From an uncultured Schlesneria sp. (GTDB lineage: Bacteria > Planctomycetota > Planctomycetia > Planctomycetales > Planctomycetaceae), in the NCBI GenBank assembly GCA_903899985.1, contig CAIULL010000068.1:1-47901 (forward strand): a stretch of DNA of 47,901 nt, read 5' to 3'. Position 1 is the stretch's first letter. Each line of letters begins with the position of its first letter. Position numbers and translations under genes: made by a program. Below are positions 1-9,119 of the stretch, piece by piece. The notes below the pieces were generated by a model. That model had not been told where the DNA came from. It worked only from the letters and a program-made list of their open reading frames with translations, and ran no database searches.

Positions 1-1
1 C

Positions 2-311
2 CCATAGTTGGTCATGTTGGTCATAGTTGCCCAAATGCTGTCGTCAGCGATCAACCTGGTCATCCGAGATCAGAGGCGAGGCGCTGTCCCGACGGTCTGG
101 CCATCGTCGCGCCTCATTGTTGCCCAAACTTTCCAACTCCCGAAATGTCGAGAAATGTCTGCTTTTCACCATTGTTGCCCAAAATCCCAATTGTTGGTCA
201 AGATAAAAATCGAAGGGCACTGGCGAGCGAAGACTTATACGAGTGGCACACAACCTCTCGTTTAATTCTTGAAGGACGACTATCGCCTTCTTTGAGAATG
301 CGTACCGCGGC
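2..311. repeat. Tandem 310 bp repeat, unit 1
   Basis: First of three consecutive copies, starting at CCATAGTTGG and running until the same words recur at 312. The word TTGCCCAA occurs three times inside the unit (about 27, 120 and 175), so there is a shorter internal repeat as well. The copies share an 85-codon open frame on the plus strand, but most differences between copies change the amino acid, so I read it as non-coding. Confidence 0.85.
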
Positions 312-619
312 CCATAGTTGGTCATGTTGGTCATAGTTGCCCAAATGCTGTCGTCATCGATCAACCTGGCCATCTGGGATCAGCGGCGAGGCGCTGTCCC
401 GACGGTCTTGCCATCGTCGCGCCTCATTGTTGCCCAAACGTTCAAACCCCCGAAATGTCGAGAAATGTCTGCTTTTCACCATTGTTGGCCAAAACCCCAA
501 TCGTCGCTCAAGATGAAAATCGAACAGCACTTACGGGCGAAGACTTATACGAGTGGCACACAACCCCTCGTTTAATTCTTGAAGGACGACGACCGCCAGT
601 TTTGAGAATTCGTACCGGA
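312..619. repeat. Tandem 310 bp repeat, unit 2
   Basis: Second copy, 308 bp, closely matching unit 1 along its whole length. One internal TTGCCCAA has become TTGGCCAA near 484. The long minus-strand frame that crosses units 1 and 2 is not kept here, because small indels shift it, which argues against a minus-strand protein. Confidence 0.85.
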
Positions 620-918
620 CCATAGTTGGCCATAGTTGCCCAAATGTTGTCGTCATCGATCAACCTGGTCATCCGTGAGCGGCGGCGAGGCGTTTTCCCG
701 ACGGTCTTGCCATCGTCGCGCCTCATTGTTGCCCAAACTTTTAAACCACTGAAATGTCGAAAATTGTCAGCTTTTCAACATTGTTGCCCAAAATCCCAAT
801 CGTTGGTCAAGATGAAAATCGAACAACACTTGCGGGCGAAGGCGCATTCCAGCGGCACACAACCCCAACTTTAACTGTTAATGGACGGCCGATGCTTGAT
901 TGAGCCGTCGCACCGGTT
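620..918. repeat. Tandem 310 bp repeat, unit 3
   Basis: Third, more diverged copy. It lacks 9 bp near its start (one GGTCATGTT-type word) and is most degraded in its last 60 bp, but TTGCCCAA still occurs three times at the equivalent places. Confidence 0.8.
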
Positions 919-932
919 CCATAGTTGCCCAA
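919..932. repeat. Truncated fourth repeat unit
   Basis: The first 14 bases of the unit (CCATAGTTGCCCAA) recur directly after unit 3 and then the similarity stops. This marks the right edge of the array. The left edge lies outside the window. Confidence 0.6.
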
Positions 933-1383
933 GTTTTTTAGAAAGCCAAATCGCACCGAATTTGACTATCGCGAACATCGAGCTGAAGCGAGGAGAGATA
1001 TCGCAAATCGAAGAGTCAAGGGGCTGACGTACCCCGACTCGCCTGAACTCGACTTTTTTTGCCAAACGATCCGATCGGAATTTTAAAAAACATACTGAAT
1101 CTGGATGAGGACCCCAGCCGCTCTGCTCAATTCCCACATTTAAGAAAAAAGAGGGAAGTGGGCTTCGAGCTTCAATCTATCATTTCAACGAAAACAGAGA
1201 CTTCTCTCACTGTTCCGACCGGGCGGGATGAACGAGCGAAATCGCATGGATCTGCGTCGGAACGTTGATTCACGATGGAATGACTGAAGAAATACCGCCA
1301 TAATGGCCGTCGTTGGTCAAAATGGAGTGACGACCATATCCAACCCGATTTGCGTTTTGCGCTGACAGGATTTCTTCCAAGTT
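933..1383. other. Non-coding stretch before the cphA pair
   Basis: No convincing gene, RNA or strong hairpin was seen. Short open frames here have no recognisable motif. The promoter of the first cphA gene probably lies in this stretch, but no clear -35/-10 pair could be picked out. Confidence 0.4.
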
Positions 1384-4005
1384 ATGATCATCCGTAAGGT
1401 GCTCGCACTTCGAGGTCCTAATATCTGGTCCCGGCATACCGTTCTGGAAGCCTGGGTCGATTTGGGCGCGCTCAAAGATACTTCGTCTGCCCAGATCCCC
1501 GGATTTAACGACCGGTTGATGAGCTGGCTGCCGACGATGATCGAGCATCGCTGCAGCGTGGGTGAAAGAGGCGGTTTTTTTCAACGACTTCGTTGGGGAA
1601 CCTATCTCGCACACATTCTTGAGCACACAACGCTTGAGCTGCAAACACTTTGCGGTACACCAGTCGGATATGGCCGTGCCCGTGAGACGTCGGAGGAAGG
1701 CCTTTACAAGGTTGCCATCCGGTATCAGGACGAGACACTTGGTAAAGCCTGTCTTCAGACAGCACGTGAATTGCTGATGTCGGCCGTTTTCGATCTGCCA
1801 TTCGACATGGATTCGCATTTAAAGCGACTGCGCGAATTAGCTGATCGAGTTTGTCTTGGTCCCAGCACAAATGCCATCGTCGACGCCGCGAAAGCTCGAA
1901 ATATTCCTTACCGTCGATTGAATTCAGGCAGCCTGGTTCAATTTGGGCAAGGTAAGAAACAGCGGCGAATCTGGACGGCAGAGACCGACTTTACCAGCGC
2001 TATCGCCGAATCAATTGCTCAGGATAAGCAACTGACGAAAATGATGCTGGCTGCGGCGGGGATTCCCGTTCCCGAAGGCCGAGAAGTTGAAAGTCCTGAG
2101 GATGCCTGGGAAGCAGCGAAAGCGATTGAAGGATCGGTCGTCGTGAAGCCCGTCGATGGAAATCATGGTCGCGGCGTCTGCATGGACTTGACGGAAGAAG
2201 CTCAGGTGATTGCCGGATATCACGAAGCGCTCAACGAAGGTTCTGGTGTGATCGTCGAGCGATTCGCCAGAGGTTCTGAGCATCGATTGCTTGTGGTCGG
2301 TCAGAAACTGATCGCCGCCGCGGCGGGCGATGCAGCCTCAATCGTTGGCGACGGCAAACATACGGTGCAGGAATTGATCGAAATTCAGGTCAATTCTGAT
2401 CCCCGGCGCGGAGAAGACGAAACAAAACCGCTTGATCTCGTCCGAATTATTCCTCTGACAATCCTGACGCTGGCGAACCAAGGTTGTAAGCTCGAGACCG
2501 TGCTTGAGCCGGGTCAAAAAATCATTGTTCGCCGCAACGACAATCTGTCGCGGGACGTGACAGATCTGGTTCATCCTTCTGTCGCTGAACACGCCGTTTT
2601 AGCCGCTCAGGTTGTAGGGCTGGACATCGCAGGGATCGACCTGGTGACCGAAGACATTTCGCGTCCACTCGAAGAGCAGGGTGGGGTGATTGTCGAGGTC
2701 AACGCGGGTCCCGGACTGCTGATGCACCTCAAGCCGGAAATTGGCAAACCCCGACCTGTTGGCGAAGCGATCATCGATCATATGTTCCCTGATCCGGCAG
2801 ATGACGGGCGAATCCCCGTTGTGTCCGTGACGGGAACCAATGGGAAGACAACCGTCGCGCGTCTTGTCACGGCAATTTTGAAAGCATCCGGACGGACGGT
2901 CGGGCTGGCGTGCACGGATGGGATTATTATCGACGGAAGGACGATCGACGTCGGCGATTGCGCGGGTCCTCGCAGCGCACGCAACGTCCTGTTGAATCCG
3001 ATTCTGGATGCGGCCGTATTTGAAGCGGCTCGCGGTGGAATCCTGCGTGAGGGACTCGGTTTTGACAAATGCGACGTGGCCATCGTCACGAATATCGGGG
3101 AAGGGGACCATCTCGGCCAGCATTACATTGACTCGCCGAGGGAAATGTTCAAGGTCAAACGAACTCCGGTTGACGTCGTTCTGCCGACGGGCACCGCAGT
3201 CCTGAACGCGACCGACCCACTTGTCGTCGAGATGAAAGAACTTTCGGCGGGGGGCGTGACGTTTTTCGCAATTGATCCGTCTCATCCGGTGATACACGAG
3301 CATCGGAGTAACGGGAAACGAGTTGTTTTCGTGAGAAATTCTCACGTCACGCTGTGCGAAGGGGACACGGAAACGGCACTTGTGGCGCTGCAGGATCTGC
3401 CGTCGACCCACGGAGGTCGTGTCGGGTTCCAGATTGAAAACGTGCTTGCTGCGGCGGCTGCCGCCTGGGCTCTCAACGTTCCGTTGAATGATATCCGAAG
3501 TGGGCTTCAGTCTTTCCAGGGCAACCTGCAGGACGATCCTGCCAGGTTTAACGTTCTGGAGTCCGCCGAGAAGACGATTGTGGTGATGGACGGACGGAAT
3601 TTATCGGCGCTGCGGGCGGTGATCGCCGGGATCACTGACTTTCCTCATTCGAAACGCTCGGTTGTGTATTCCGCCGAAGAGGACCGACGCGATATCGATC
3701 TGGTCAGTCAAGGGGAGTTGTTGGGAGCCTCGTTTGATCGTGTGATCTTGTGTGAAATTGAAAAGGGCGTTGATCGGCCGGCCGGGGAGGTCACTCGACT
3801 GTTGAAATCAGGAGTTGAAAAAGGGACTCGAACAACGAGTATCTCTGAAGTTCGCGACTGGTCCAACGCGGTGGATAAAGGGTGGCGTGAGCTGGAGCCT
3901 GGAGAGCTGTTGCTGATCCAGTCTTCGACCGTCACCAAGACGGTGAAGAAATTGCAGACAATGCTCGGTTTAGAGCTGGCAGAGGAAACATCGAAACTGG
4001 GATGA
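1384..4005 (+). CDS. cphA: Cyanophycin synthetase-like paralog with altered Mur-ligase motifs
   Basis: This 873-residue protein has the full cyanophycin synthetase layout. An N-terminal domain opens with LRGPNIWS, an ATP-grasp domain spans about residues 200-470 (KPVDGNHGRGV, DPRRGED, DIAGIDLV, EVNAGPG), and a Mur-ligase-like half carries an intact P-loop GTNGKTT at about 484 plus ARGGILREGL. Cyanophycin synthetases add Asp (ATP-grasp half) and Arg (Mur half) to make multi-L-arginyl-poly-L-aspartate. Compared with the next gene, the DYGHN motif reads MDGRN (about 735-739), AAGDRRDED reads AEEDRRDID, and the loop NLSTGGSATDVTD is shortened to NLSRDVTD (about 387-394). The family is certain. 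Full activity is doubtful, so it may be a partner or specialised paralog. The ATG start is supported by the match to the LRGPNIWS terminus, although the ribosome site is weak. Confidence 0.88.
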   Translation: MIIRKVLALRGPNIWSRHTVLEAWVDLGALKDTSSAQIPGFNDRLMSWLPTMIEHRCSVGERGGFFQRLRWGTYLAHILEHTTLELQTLCGTPVGYGRARETSEEGLYKVAIRYQDETLGKACLQTARELLMSAVFDLPFDMDSHLKRLRELADRVCLGPSTNAIVDAAKARNIPYRRLNSGSLVQFGQGKKQRRIWTAETDFTSAIAESIAQDKQLTKMMLAAAGIPVPEGREVESPEDAWEAAKAIEGSVVVKPVDGNHGRGVCMDLTEEAQVIAGYHEALNEGSGVIVERFARGSEHRLLVVGQKLIAAAAGDAASIVGDGKHTVQELIEIQVNSDPRRGEDETKPLDLVRIIPLTILTLANQGCKLETVLEPGQKIIVRRNDNLSRDVTDLVHPSVAEHAVLAAQVVGLDIAGIDLVTEDISRPLEEQGGVIVEVNAGPGLLMHLKPEIGKPRPVGEAIIDHMFPDPADDGRIPVVSVTGTNGKTTVARLVTAILKASGRTVGLACTDGIIIDGRTIDVGDCAGPRSARNVLLNPILDAAVFEAARGGILREGLGFDKCDVAIVTNIGEGDHLGQHYIDSPREMFKVKRTPVDVVLPTGTAVLNATDPLVVEMKELSAGGVTFFAIDPSHPVIHEHRSNGKRVVFVRNSHVTLCEGDTETALVALQDLPSTHGGRVGFQIENVLAAAAAAWALNVPLNDIRSGLQSFQGNLQDDPARFNVLESAEKTIVVMDGRNLSALRAVIAGITDFPHSKRSVVYSAEEDRRDIDLVSQGELLGASFDRVILCEIEKGVDRPAGEVTRLLKSGVEKGTRTTSISEVRDWSNAVDKGWRELEPGELLLIQSSTVTKTVKKLQTMLGLELAEETSKLG

Positions 4006-4383
4006 CGTTTTTTTCATTGCGTTCAGTACGTCCTTCATGAAGAGGAATGGACTGTTCGATTTCAATCGGGGTGCAATACCCAGGCAGGTCCTTCAACCTG
4101 AAATAATGAGGCGACAGGACGGCTTTAAGATTACGGCATATTGATTGCAAGGTGGATGAGTGCAACTTCGGTTTATCGAAGTTCAGGACGAGCGTTTCGG
4201 GTGAAGCCGGGCGAATCGTTCAGCAGGAATGAATGCCAGATGAACGATTCCCCAAAGTTCGGGGTGCCCGCTGGAGCGACGAGAAAACGTTAACACCGTG
4301 TTCTCGGGGCAACGGTAGTCGTGAGACTTACTGAAATCAGGACATGTTGGCGGTAAAATATTGAACCAAAAGGGCTACGAATC
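4006..4383. other. 378 bp spacer between the two cphA genes
   Basis: No gene or RNA was recognised. The spacer is long enough for the second cphA to have its own promoter, so co-transcription of the pair is not assured. No clear intrinsic terminator was found. Confidence 0.4.
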
Positions 4384-7023
4384 ATGAATCTTGGGACAAC
4401 GCGAGCTTTGCGAGGTCCGAATATTTGGTCTCAACTCACCGTTCTGGAAGTTGAGATCGACATGTCAGCGCACATTAAGCGTTCGACGCAAGATATTGAT
4501 AGCATTCGATCTCGAGCCGCCAGCCTGCTGAATGGACTGGCCACGATTTCGACATCAACGAGCCAGGACGAGACTGCCGACAGCTCTCATTTATCGCCGG
4601 CGATGAGCCTTTCTGAGTTGCTGGCCCGAACGGCCATCGAGTTGCAACAGCAGGCTGGGTGTGCAGTTAAGTTTGCAAGAATTGCCGAGACGAAGACTCT
4701 GGGCGTTTGCAAGATCGCTGTCCAATACTGTGAAGAACCCGTGGGCCGAATGGCTTTGGCGACCGCAGCCGAGTTGGTAAAGGCGGCGATTTCTGGTCAA
4801 CATTTTGACGTGCCGACTCAAGTTAACGAAATTCGCAGCCTCGATCAGCAGATTCGATTAGGCCCCAGCACTGGTTCGATCGTTCGCGCGGCGATCTCCC
4901 GAGGCATCCCGGCGCGCCGTCTAAATGATCGCAGTTTGGTTCAACTTGGATACGGTTGTAAACAACATCGGATTCTCGCCGCTGAGACTGACAAAACATC
5001 TGCTGTTGCAGAATCAATCGTTCAAGACAAGGAACTGACGAAGCAGTTGCTTGACGCTGTCGGCGTTCCCGTCCCCAAGGGACGACCTGTCACGAGTGCC
5101 GAGGACGCGTGGTCCGCGGCGTTGGACATCGGGGTTCCGGTCGTGATCAAACCTCAAGACGGAAACCAGGGTCGTGGCGTTGCCTGCAACCTGAATACTC
5201 GCGAGCAGGTCTTGGCCGCTTATTCGGCTGCAACGGAAGAGGGCAACGAGATCATTTGTGAGAAGTTCGCTCATGGAGCGGACTATCGCCTGTTAGTGAT
5301 CGGGTACAAGCTGGTCGCTGCCGCACGACGTGAACCACCGCAAGTCACAGGTGACGGACGGCACTCCATTACTCAACTCGTCGAAGAAGCGAATAAGGAT
5401 CCAAGACGTGGCGAAGACCACGCCACGTCACTCAGCAAATTTCGACTTGATGAAATTGCCAAGGGTGTGCTTGCCGAACAGGGGCTGACGGTCGATTCGA
5501 TCCCGGCAGCGGGACAGATGGTGCTGATTCGTCGCAATGCGAACCTGAGTACAGGCGGCTCGGCAACAGACGTGACCGATCTGGTTCATCCTGAAGTCGC
5601 GGCACGTGTGATTGACGGTGTCCGCATGGTGGGCCTGGACATTGCAGGAGTCGACGTTGTTTGTCAGGACATCAGCCGACCACTTGAGCAACAAGGCGGG
5701 ATCATCGTCGAAATTAATGCGGCACCCGGCCTGCGGATGCATCTCGAACCATCCTCGGGCAAAGGCCGTCCGGTCGGCGAAGCAATCGTCGATACGATGT
5801 TTGGCGAAACAGACGACGGCCGAATTCCGATCGTCGCGCTCTCCGGTACGAACGGAAAAACGACGACCACCAGACTGATCAGTCACATTTTACGTTGCAC
5901 GGGCAAACGGGTGGGAATGACATGTACTGACGGCGTTTACTTGAACGACCGACGCCTGGATACGGGTGACTGCAGCGGTCCGAAAAGCGCGCGAACGATC
6001 CTTGCAAACCCTGCCGTCGAAGCGGCCGTGCTCGAGACGGCTCGTGGCGGAATCCTGCGTGAAGGACTTGGTTTTGACTATTGCAATACAGCCGTGGTGA
6101 CGAACATCGCAGACGGAGACCATCTGGGAATCAATGGAATCGACACAGCCGAACAATTGGCGCGAGTCAAACGGGTGATTGTCGAAGCCGTCGCATCAAC
6201 CGGGTATGCCGTGCTCAACGCTGACGATCCGCTCACCGCAAGTATGGCCGAGTATTGCCCGGGCAAAGTCTTGTTTTTTGCAAAATCACCTGCAAACCCC
6301 TTGATTGCCAGCCATCGAGCCAAAGGGTCAAAGGTGATTTACGTTCATAACAACTGCATCATGGCCGCAGAAGGCTCGTGGGAAGCTCGAATCGCGCTGC
6401 TTGACTCTGTTCCGCTGACCTTCGGCGGACTGATTGGTTTCCAGGTCGAAAACGCGATGGCCGCCGCTGCAGCGGCGTGGACTCTTGGAGTCCCCTTTGA
6501 AATGATCCGACATGCCTTGGAAACTTTTGTGAATGATACGCAGAAGGTTCCGGCTCGATTCAACGTGATTCAGTTTCGCGGGTCAACAATCGTGATTGAC
6601 TACGGACACAACGCTGCGGCGATTACAGCGCTCTGCGACGCATTTGAAAAAATGCCGCATGAACGACGACTGATTGTTTATACAGCTGCCGGCGATCGTC
6701 GAGACGAAGACATTATTCGTCAGGGCGAACTGATTGCGAATGCTTTTGACGTGATGGTGCTTTACGAAGACGCGTGTACCCGGGGTCGCCAGGACGGTGA
6801 GATCTGCCGTCTGATGAGAGAAGGTTTCCAGAAAGGAACTCGACTTCAGCCGGAGAATGTGATCGAAACTCGTGGAGAAATGACAGCAATCGAAATGACG
6901 TTACGGCGAATGCAACCGGGCGACCTTGTCCTGATTCAAGCCGATCAGGTGGAGGAAGCGATTGTTTTCGTCCAACAACTCCTCCCCAAATTGGCTGCGG
7001 AGCAAAAGGCCGTTTCCCGATGA
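4384..7023 (+). CDS. cphA: Cyanophycin synthetase
   Basis: This 879-residue protein has all the motifs expected of an active cyanophycin synthetase. LRGPNIWS is at the N-terminus. The ATP-grasp domain follows (KPQDGNQGRGV, DPRRGED, NANLSTGG, DVTDLVHPEV, DIAGVDVV, EINAAPG). The Mur-ligase half has P-loop GTNGKTT at about 488, ETARGGILREGL, NADDP, VIDYGHN (D739) and AAGDRRDED. It makes the nitrogen reserve polymer cyanophycin from Asp and Arg in the cytoplasm using ATP. Length matches the roughly 870-900 residues usual for the family. It lies 378 bp after a diverged paralog, an arrangement also known in some non-cyanobacteria. No cyanophycinase gene is present in the window. The start ATG places LRGPNIWS near residue 10, as in the paralog. 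Confidence 0.95.
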   Translation: MNLGTTRALRGPNIWSQLTVLEVEIDMSAHIKRSTQDIDSIRSRAASLLNGLATISTSTSQDETADSSHLSPAMSLSELLARTAIELQQQAGCAVKFARIAETKTLGVCKIAVQYCEEPVGRMALATAAELVKAAISGQHFDVPTQVNEIRSLDQQIRLGPSTGSIVRAAISRGIPARRLNDRSLVQLGYGCKQHRILAAETDKTSAVAESIVQDKELTKQLLDAVGVPVPKGRPVTSAEDAWSAALDIGVPVVIKPQDGNQGRGVACNLNTREQVLAAYSAATEEGNEIICEKFAHGADYRLLVIGYKLVAAARREPPQVTGDGRHSITQLVEEANKDPRRGEDHATSLSKFRLDEIAKGVLAEQGLTVDSIPAAGQMVLIRRNANLSTGGSATDVTDLVHPEVAARVIDGVRMVGLDIAGVDVVCQDISRPLEQQGGIIVEINAAPGLRMHLEPSSGKGRPVGEAIVDTMFGETDDGRIPIVALSGTNGKTTTTRLISHILRCTGKRVGMTCTDGVYLNDRRLDTGDCSGPKSARTILANPAVEAAVLETARGGILREGLGFDYCNTAVVTNIADGDHLGINGIDTAEQLARVKRVIVEAVASTGYAVLNADDPLTASMAEYCPGKVLFFAKSPANPLIASHRAKGSKVIYVHNNCIMAAEGSWEARIALLDSVPLTFGGLIGFQVENAMAAAAAAWTLGVPFEMIRHALETFVNDTQKVPARFNVIQFRGSTIVIDYGHNAAAITALCDAFEKMPHERRLIVYTAAGDRRDEDIIRQGELIANAFDVMVLYEDACTRGRQDGEICRLMREGFQKGTRLQPENVIETRGEMTAIEMTLRRMQPGDLVLIQADQVEEAIVFVQQLLPKLAAEQKAVSR

Positions 7024-7068
7024 TCCTGTTTGGGGATCACGGGGATTCCGGGATCGCGATTGATCGCG
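7021..7068 (+). terminator. Two small palindromes after cphA, possible terminator
   Basis: TGATCC/GGATCA (7021-7026 with 7034-7039) overlaps the stop codon, and CGCGAT-TG-ATCGCG lies at 7055-7068. Neither is followed by a T-run, so terminator function is uncertain. Confidence 0.25.
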
Positions 7069-7156
7069 GTGTCGTTGCATGTTAGTCTCTTGGGGGGATC
7101 GCGCCCTTTTTCCTGGCCGCCACTTTGAGCGACCATTCATCTCATCGGAGATATTC

Positions 7157-8881
7157 GTGACTGCGGCATTCCTTAAAGTCATTAAAGGAAGTTCAGCAGG
7201 TCAGGTGCTCGCGCTGTCTGGCGAGACGGTGATTTTAGGCCGTCATCCGTCCAGCCAGATTGTCCTCGATAACGCTTCGGTCAGTCGTCAGCATGCTCAG
7301 ATCATTGAGGAGCACGGCGTCTTTCTGGTCGAGGACTTGCGCAGCCGTAACGGAACGCAGGTGAATCGGCAACCGATTCGAGGAAAGACCGAGTTGCGCG
7401 ACGGCGACGAAATTAAAGTTTGCGATTACGCCTTCACCTTCATGCGGAAAGTCACGGGACCAGCGACTCCCGTTCATCAGAAATCTAACCGTATTGTGAT
7501 CGAGGGTGGTCATGAGACAATAGACGACGACGAGTCAGAATCTGAGATCGAAAAGTCAGAAAAATCGGTCGAGAATTCATCTGTCCTCACGTCGATTTCA
7601 GCAGGATCATCAGGACAAGGGCTGAGGTTAAACGTTCGTCCCGAGGCGAAACTGAGGGCAATTCTTGAAATCAGTCTGGCTTTGGGCAAGGTTGTCGCAC
7701 TCTCGGACATGCTGCCGGTGATTTTGAAATCTCTGTTTAAGATCTTTCCGCAAGCGGATTCCGGGTTCATCTTACTGAAGGATAATAAAACCGGAAAACT
7801 CCGAATTCGTTGTTCACACTCCCGCCGCAGCGAGACTGACGATGTCCCGATCAGCCAGACAGTTGTTTGTCAGGCGATGGAAAGCGGCAAGGCGATCCTG
7901 AGTGCTGACGTGTGCGGGGACAGGCGCTTTCAACACAGTGAAAGCCTCCTTGATATGCAGTTGCGCTCGTTGATGTGCACACCTCTGACCGATACCAGCG
8001 GAACAGCGATGGGCGTCTTGCAGGTGAGTACCTTCGACGTTGCGCAGCCGTTCAATTCCGATGACCTCGACGTCCTGGTGAGCGTAGGAGCTCAAGCGGG
8101 TTTGGCGGTTGAAAATGGTGCGATGCATGAAACGTTGATTAAACAGCGTGAGCTTGATCGTGAAATGCAAATCGCGGCTCAGGTCCAATTGAGCTTTCTT
8201 CCCAGCGCACCACCAAAAATGCCGGGGTATGAGTTCGCGGACCATTACGCGGCGGCTCAAAGCATCGGCGGGGATTATTTCGACTTTATTCACCTTCCGG
8301 ATGGACGCATCGCACTCATTATCGGTGACGTCGCTGGAAAAGGGATCCCTGCAGCGCTGCTGATGGCCCGATTACATGCATCGATCCGTTATCATCTTTT
8401 TAATGCGTCGACAGCAAACGGAGCGTTAAACAGCCTGAATTTTGAAATGGCAAGCAGTGAAATGGGGTATCGATTTATCACTCTGTCAATTGCCATACTC
8501 GATCCTTCCCGGCATGAAATTCAATTGGCCAGCGCCGGGCACTTGCCTCCGATTGTCCGTCGCGGCACGAAAGCCGAGTTGATTGGCCACCGCCAGTCTG
8601 GTTTGCCACTCGGGGTGATGGCTGAACAAAAGTATGAATCCATTGCGATACCGCTTGATCCGGGCGACTCGATCGTGTTTTACACGGATGGTGTCACGGA
8701 AGCGATGAATTCTCGATCGGAGCTGTTTGCAAAAGAACGAGTCCGCAAAGTGATCGAAGACGGGCCGGAGTCAGTTGTCGAATTGATTCCCTCATTGATC
8801 GATGCGATCGAATCATTCAGTGAAAGCCTGCCTCAACGTGACGACATTTGCGTGATCGCTCTCCGGCGGACAGGTGAGTGA
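7157..8881 (+). CDS. FHA-GAF-PP2C (SpoIIE/RsbU-type) phosphatase
   Basis: A cytoplasmic signalling protein of 574 residues. An FHA domain (about 1-100: GRHPSSQIVLDN, SVSRQHAQI, RSRNGTQVN) would bind phosphothreonine peptides. An acidic Ser/Glu/Asp linker follows, then a GAF sensor domain (about 175-330) and a PP2C-type Ser/Thr phosphatase domain (about 350-574). Phosphatase metal-site motifs are all present: GGDYFDF (D373), GDVAGKG (D391), FYTDGVTEA (D511) and RDDI (D562/D563). Proteins of this design usually dephosphorylate anti-anti-sigma factors or similar targets. No partner kinase or STAS protein lies nearby. An upstream in-frame ATG at 7079 exists. I prefer GTG 7157, because it has a TCGGAG ribosome site 6-7 bases upstream and the FHA fold starts directly after it. 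Confidence 0.9.
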   Translation: MTAAFLKVIKGSSAGQVLALSGETVILGRHPSSQIVLDNASVSRQHAQIIEEHGVFLVEDLRSRNGTQVNRQPIRGKTELRDGDEIKVCDYAFTFMRKVTGPATPVHQKSNRIVIEGGHETIDDDESESEIEKSEKSVENSSVLTSISAGSSGQGLRLNVRPEAKLRAILEISLALGKVVALSDMLPVILKSLFKIFPQADSGFILLKDNKTGKLRIRCSHSRRSETDDVPISQTVVCQAMESGKAILSADVCGDRRFQHSESLLDMQLRSLMCTPLTDTSGTAMGVLQVSTFDVAQPFNSDDLDVLVSVGAQAGLAVENGAMHETLIKQRELDREMQIAAQVQLSFLPSAPPKMPGYEFADHYAAAQSIGGDYFDFIHLPDGRIALIIGDVAGKGIPAALLMARLHASIRYHLFNASTANGALNSLNFEMASSEMGYRFITLSIAILDPSRHEIQLASAGHLPPIVRRGTKAELIGHRQSGLPLGVMAEQKYESIAIPLDPGDSIVFYTDGVTEAMNSRSELFAKERVRKVIEDGPESVVELIPSLIDAIESFSESLPQRDDICVIALRRTGE

Positions 8882-8922
8882 GACTGCGCCTCATCGATCT
8901 CAATGATCTGCAAGATCTTGCT

Positions 8923-8961
8923 GAATCGACGCGCTCGCGGTGGTTAAAAGGGCGTCGATTC
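8923..8961 (+). terminator. Hairpin downstream of the phosphatase gene
   Basis: Perfect 10 bp inverted repeat GAATCGACGC/GCGTCGATTC with a 19-base loop, 42 bases after the stop codon. No T-run follows, so it may be a terminator, an mRNA end-protecting hairpin, or an operator. Confidence 0.35.
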
Positions 8962-9119
8962 GCAATAACGCATCAAATGATTGACAGCTATTTCCAAGCG
9001 AGAGTATAACTCTGGATGATCCAATAACTTCCGCCGATGTATTCGTATGTCGAACTGCTGGCGAGACTTTCCGTATTTGAGATTGTGTTTTTCGTCAAAA
9101 CGAATTGGGAGCTGATCGT

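Noticed and set aside
44-373. 109-codon minus-strand frame across repeat units 1 and 2
   Set aside because: Small indels between units shift this frame in the other copies, so it is not under coding constraint.
8-874. Three 82-85 codon plus-strand frames, one per repeat unit, giving similar peptides
   Set aside because: The frame is kept only because the DNA is repeated. Most differences between copies are amino-acid changing (Trp/Leu, Cys/Trp, Gly/Gln), no ribosome site is clear, and the peptides show no domain.
2599-3411. 270-codon minus-strand frame inside the first cphA gene
   Set aside because: Antisense shadow of a gene whose plus-strand protein has clear family motifs.
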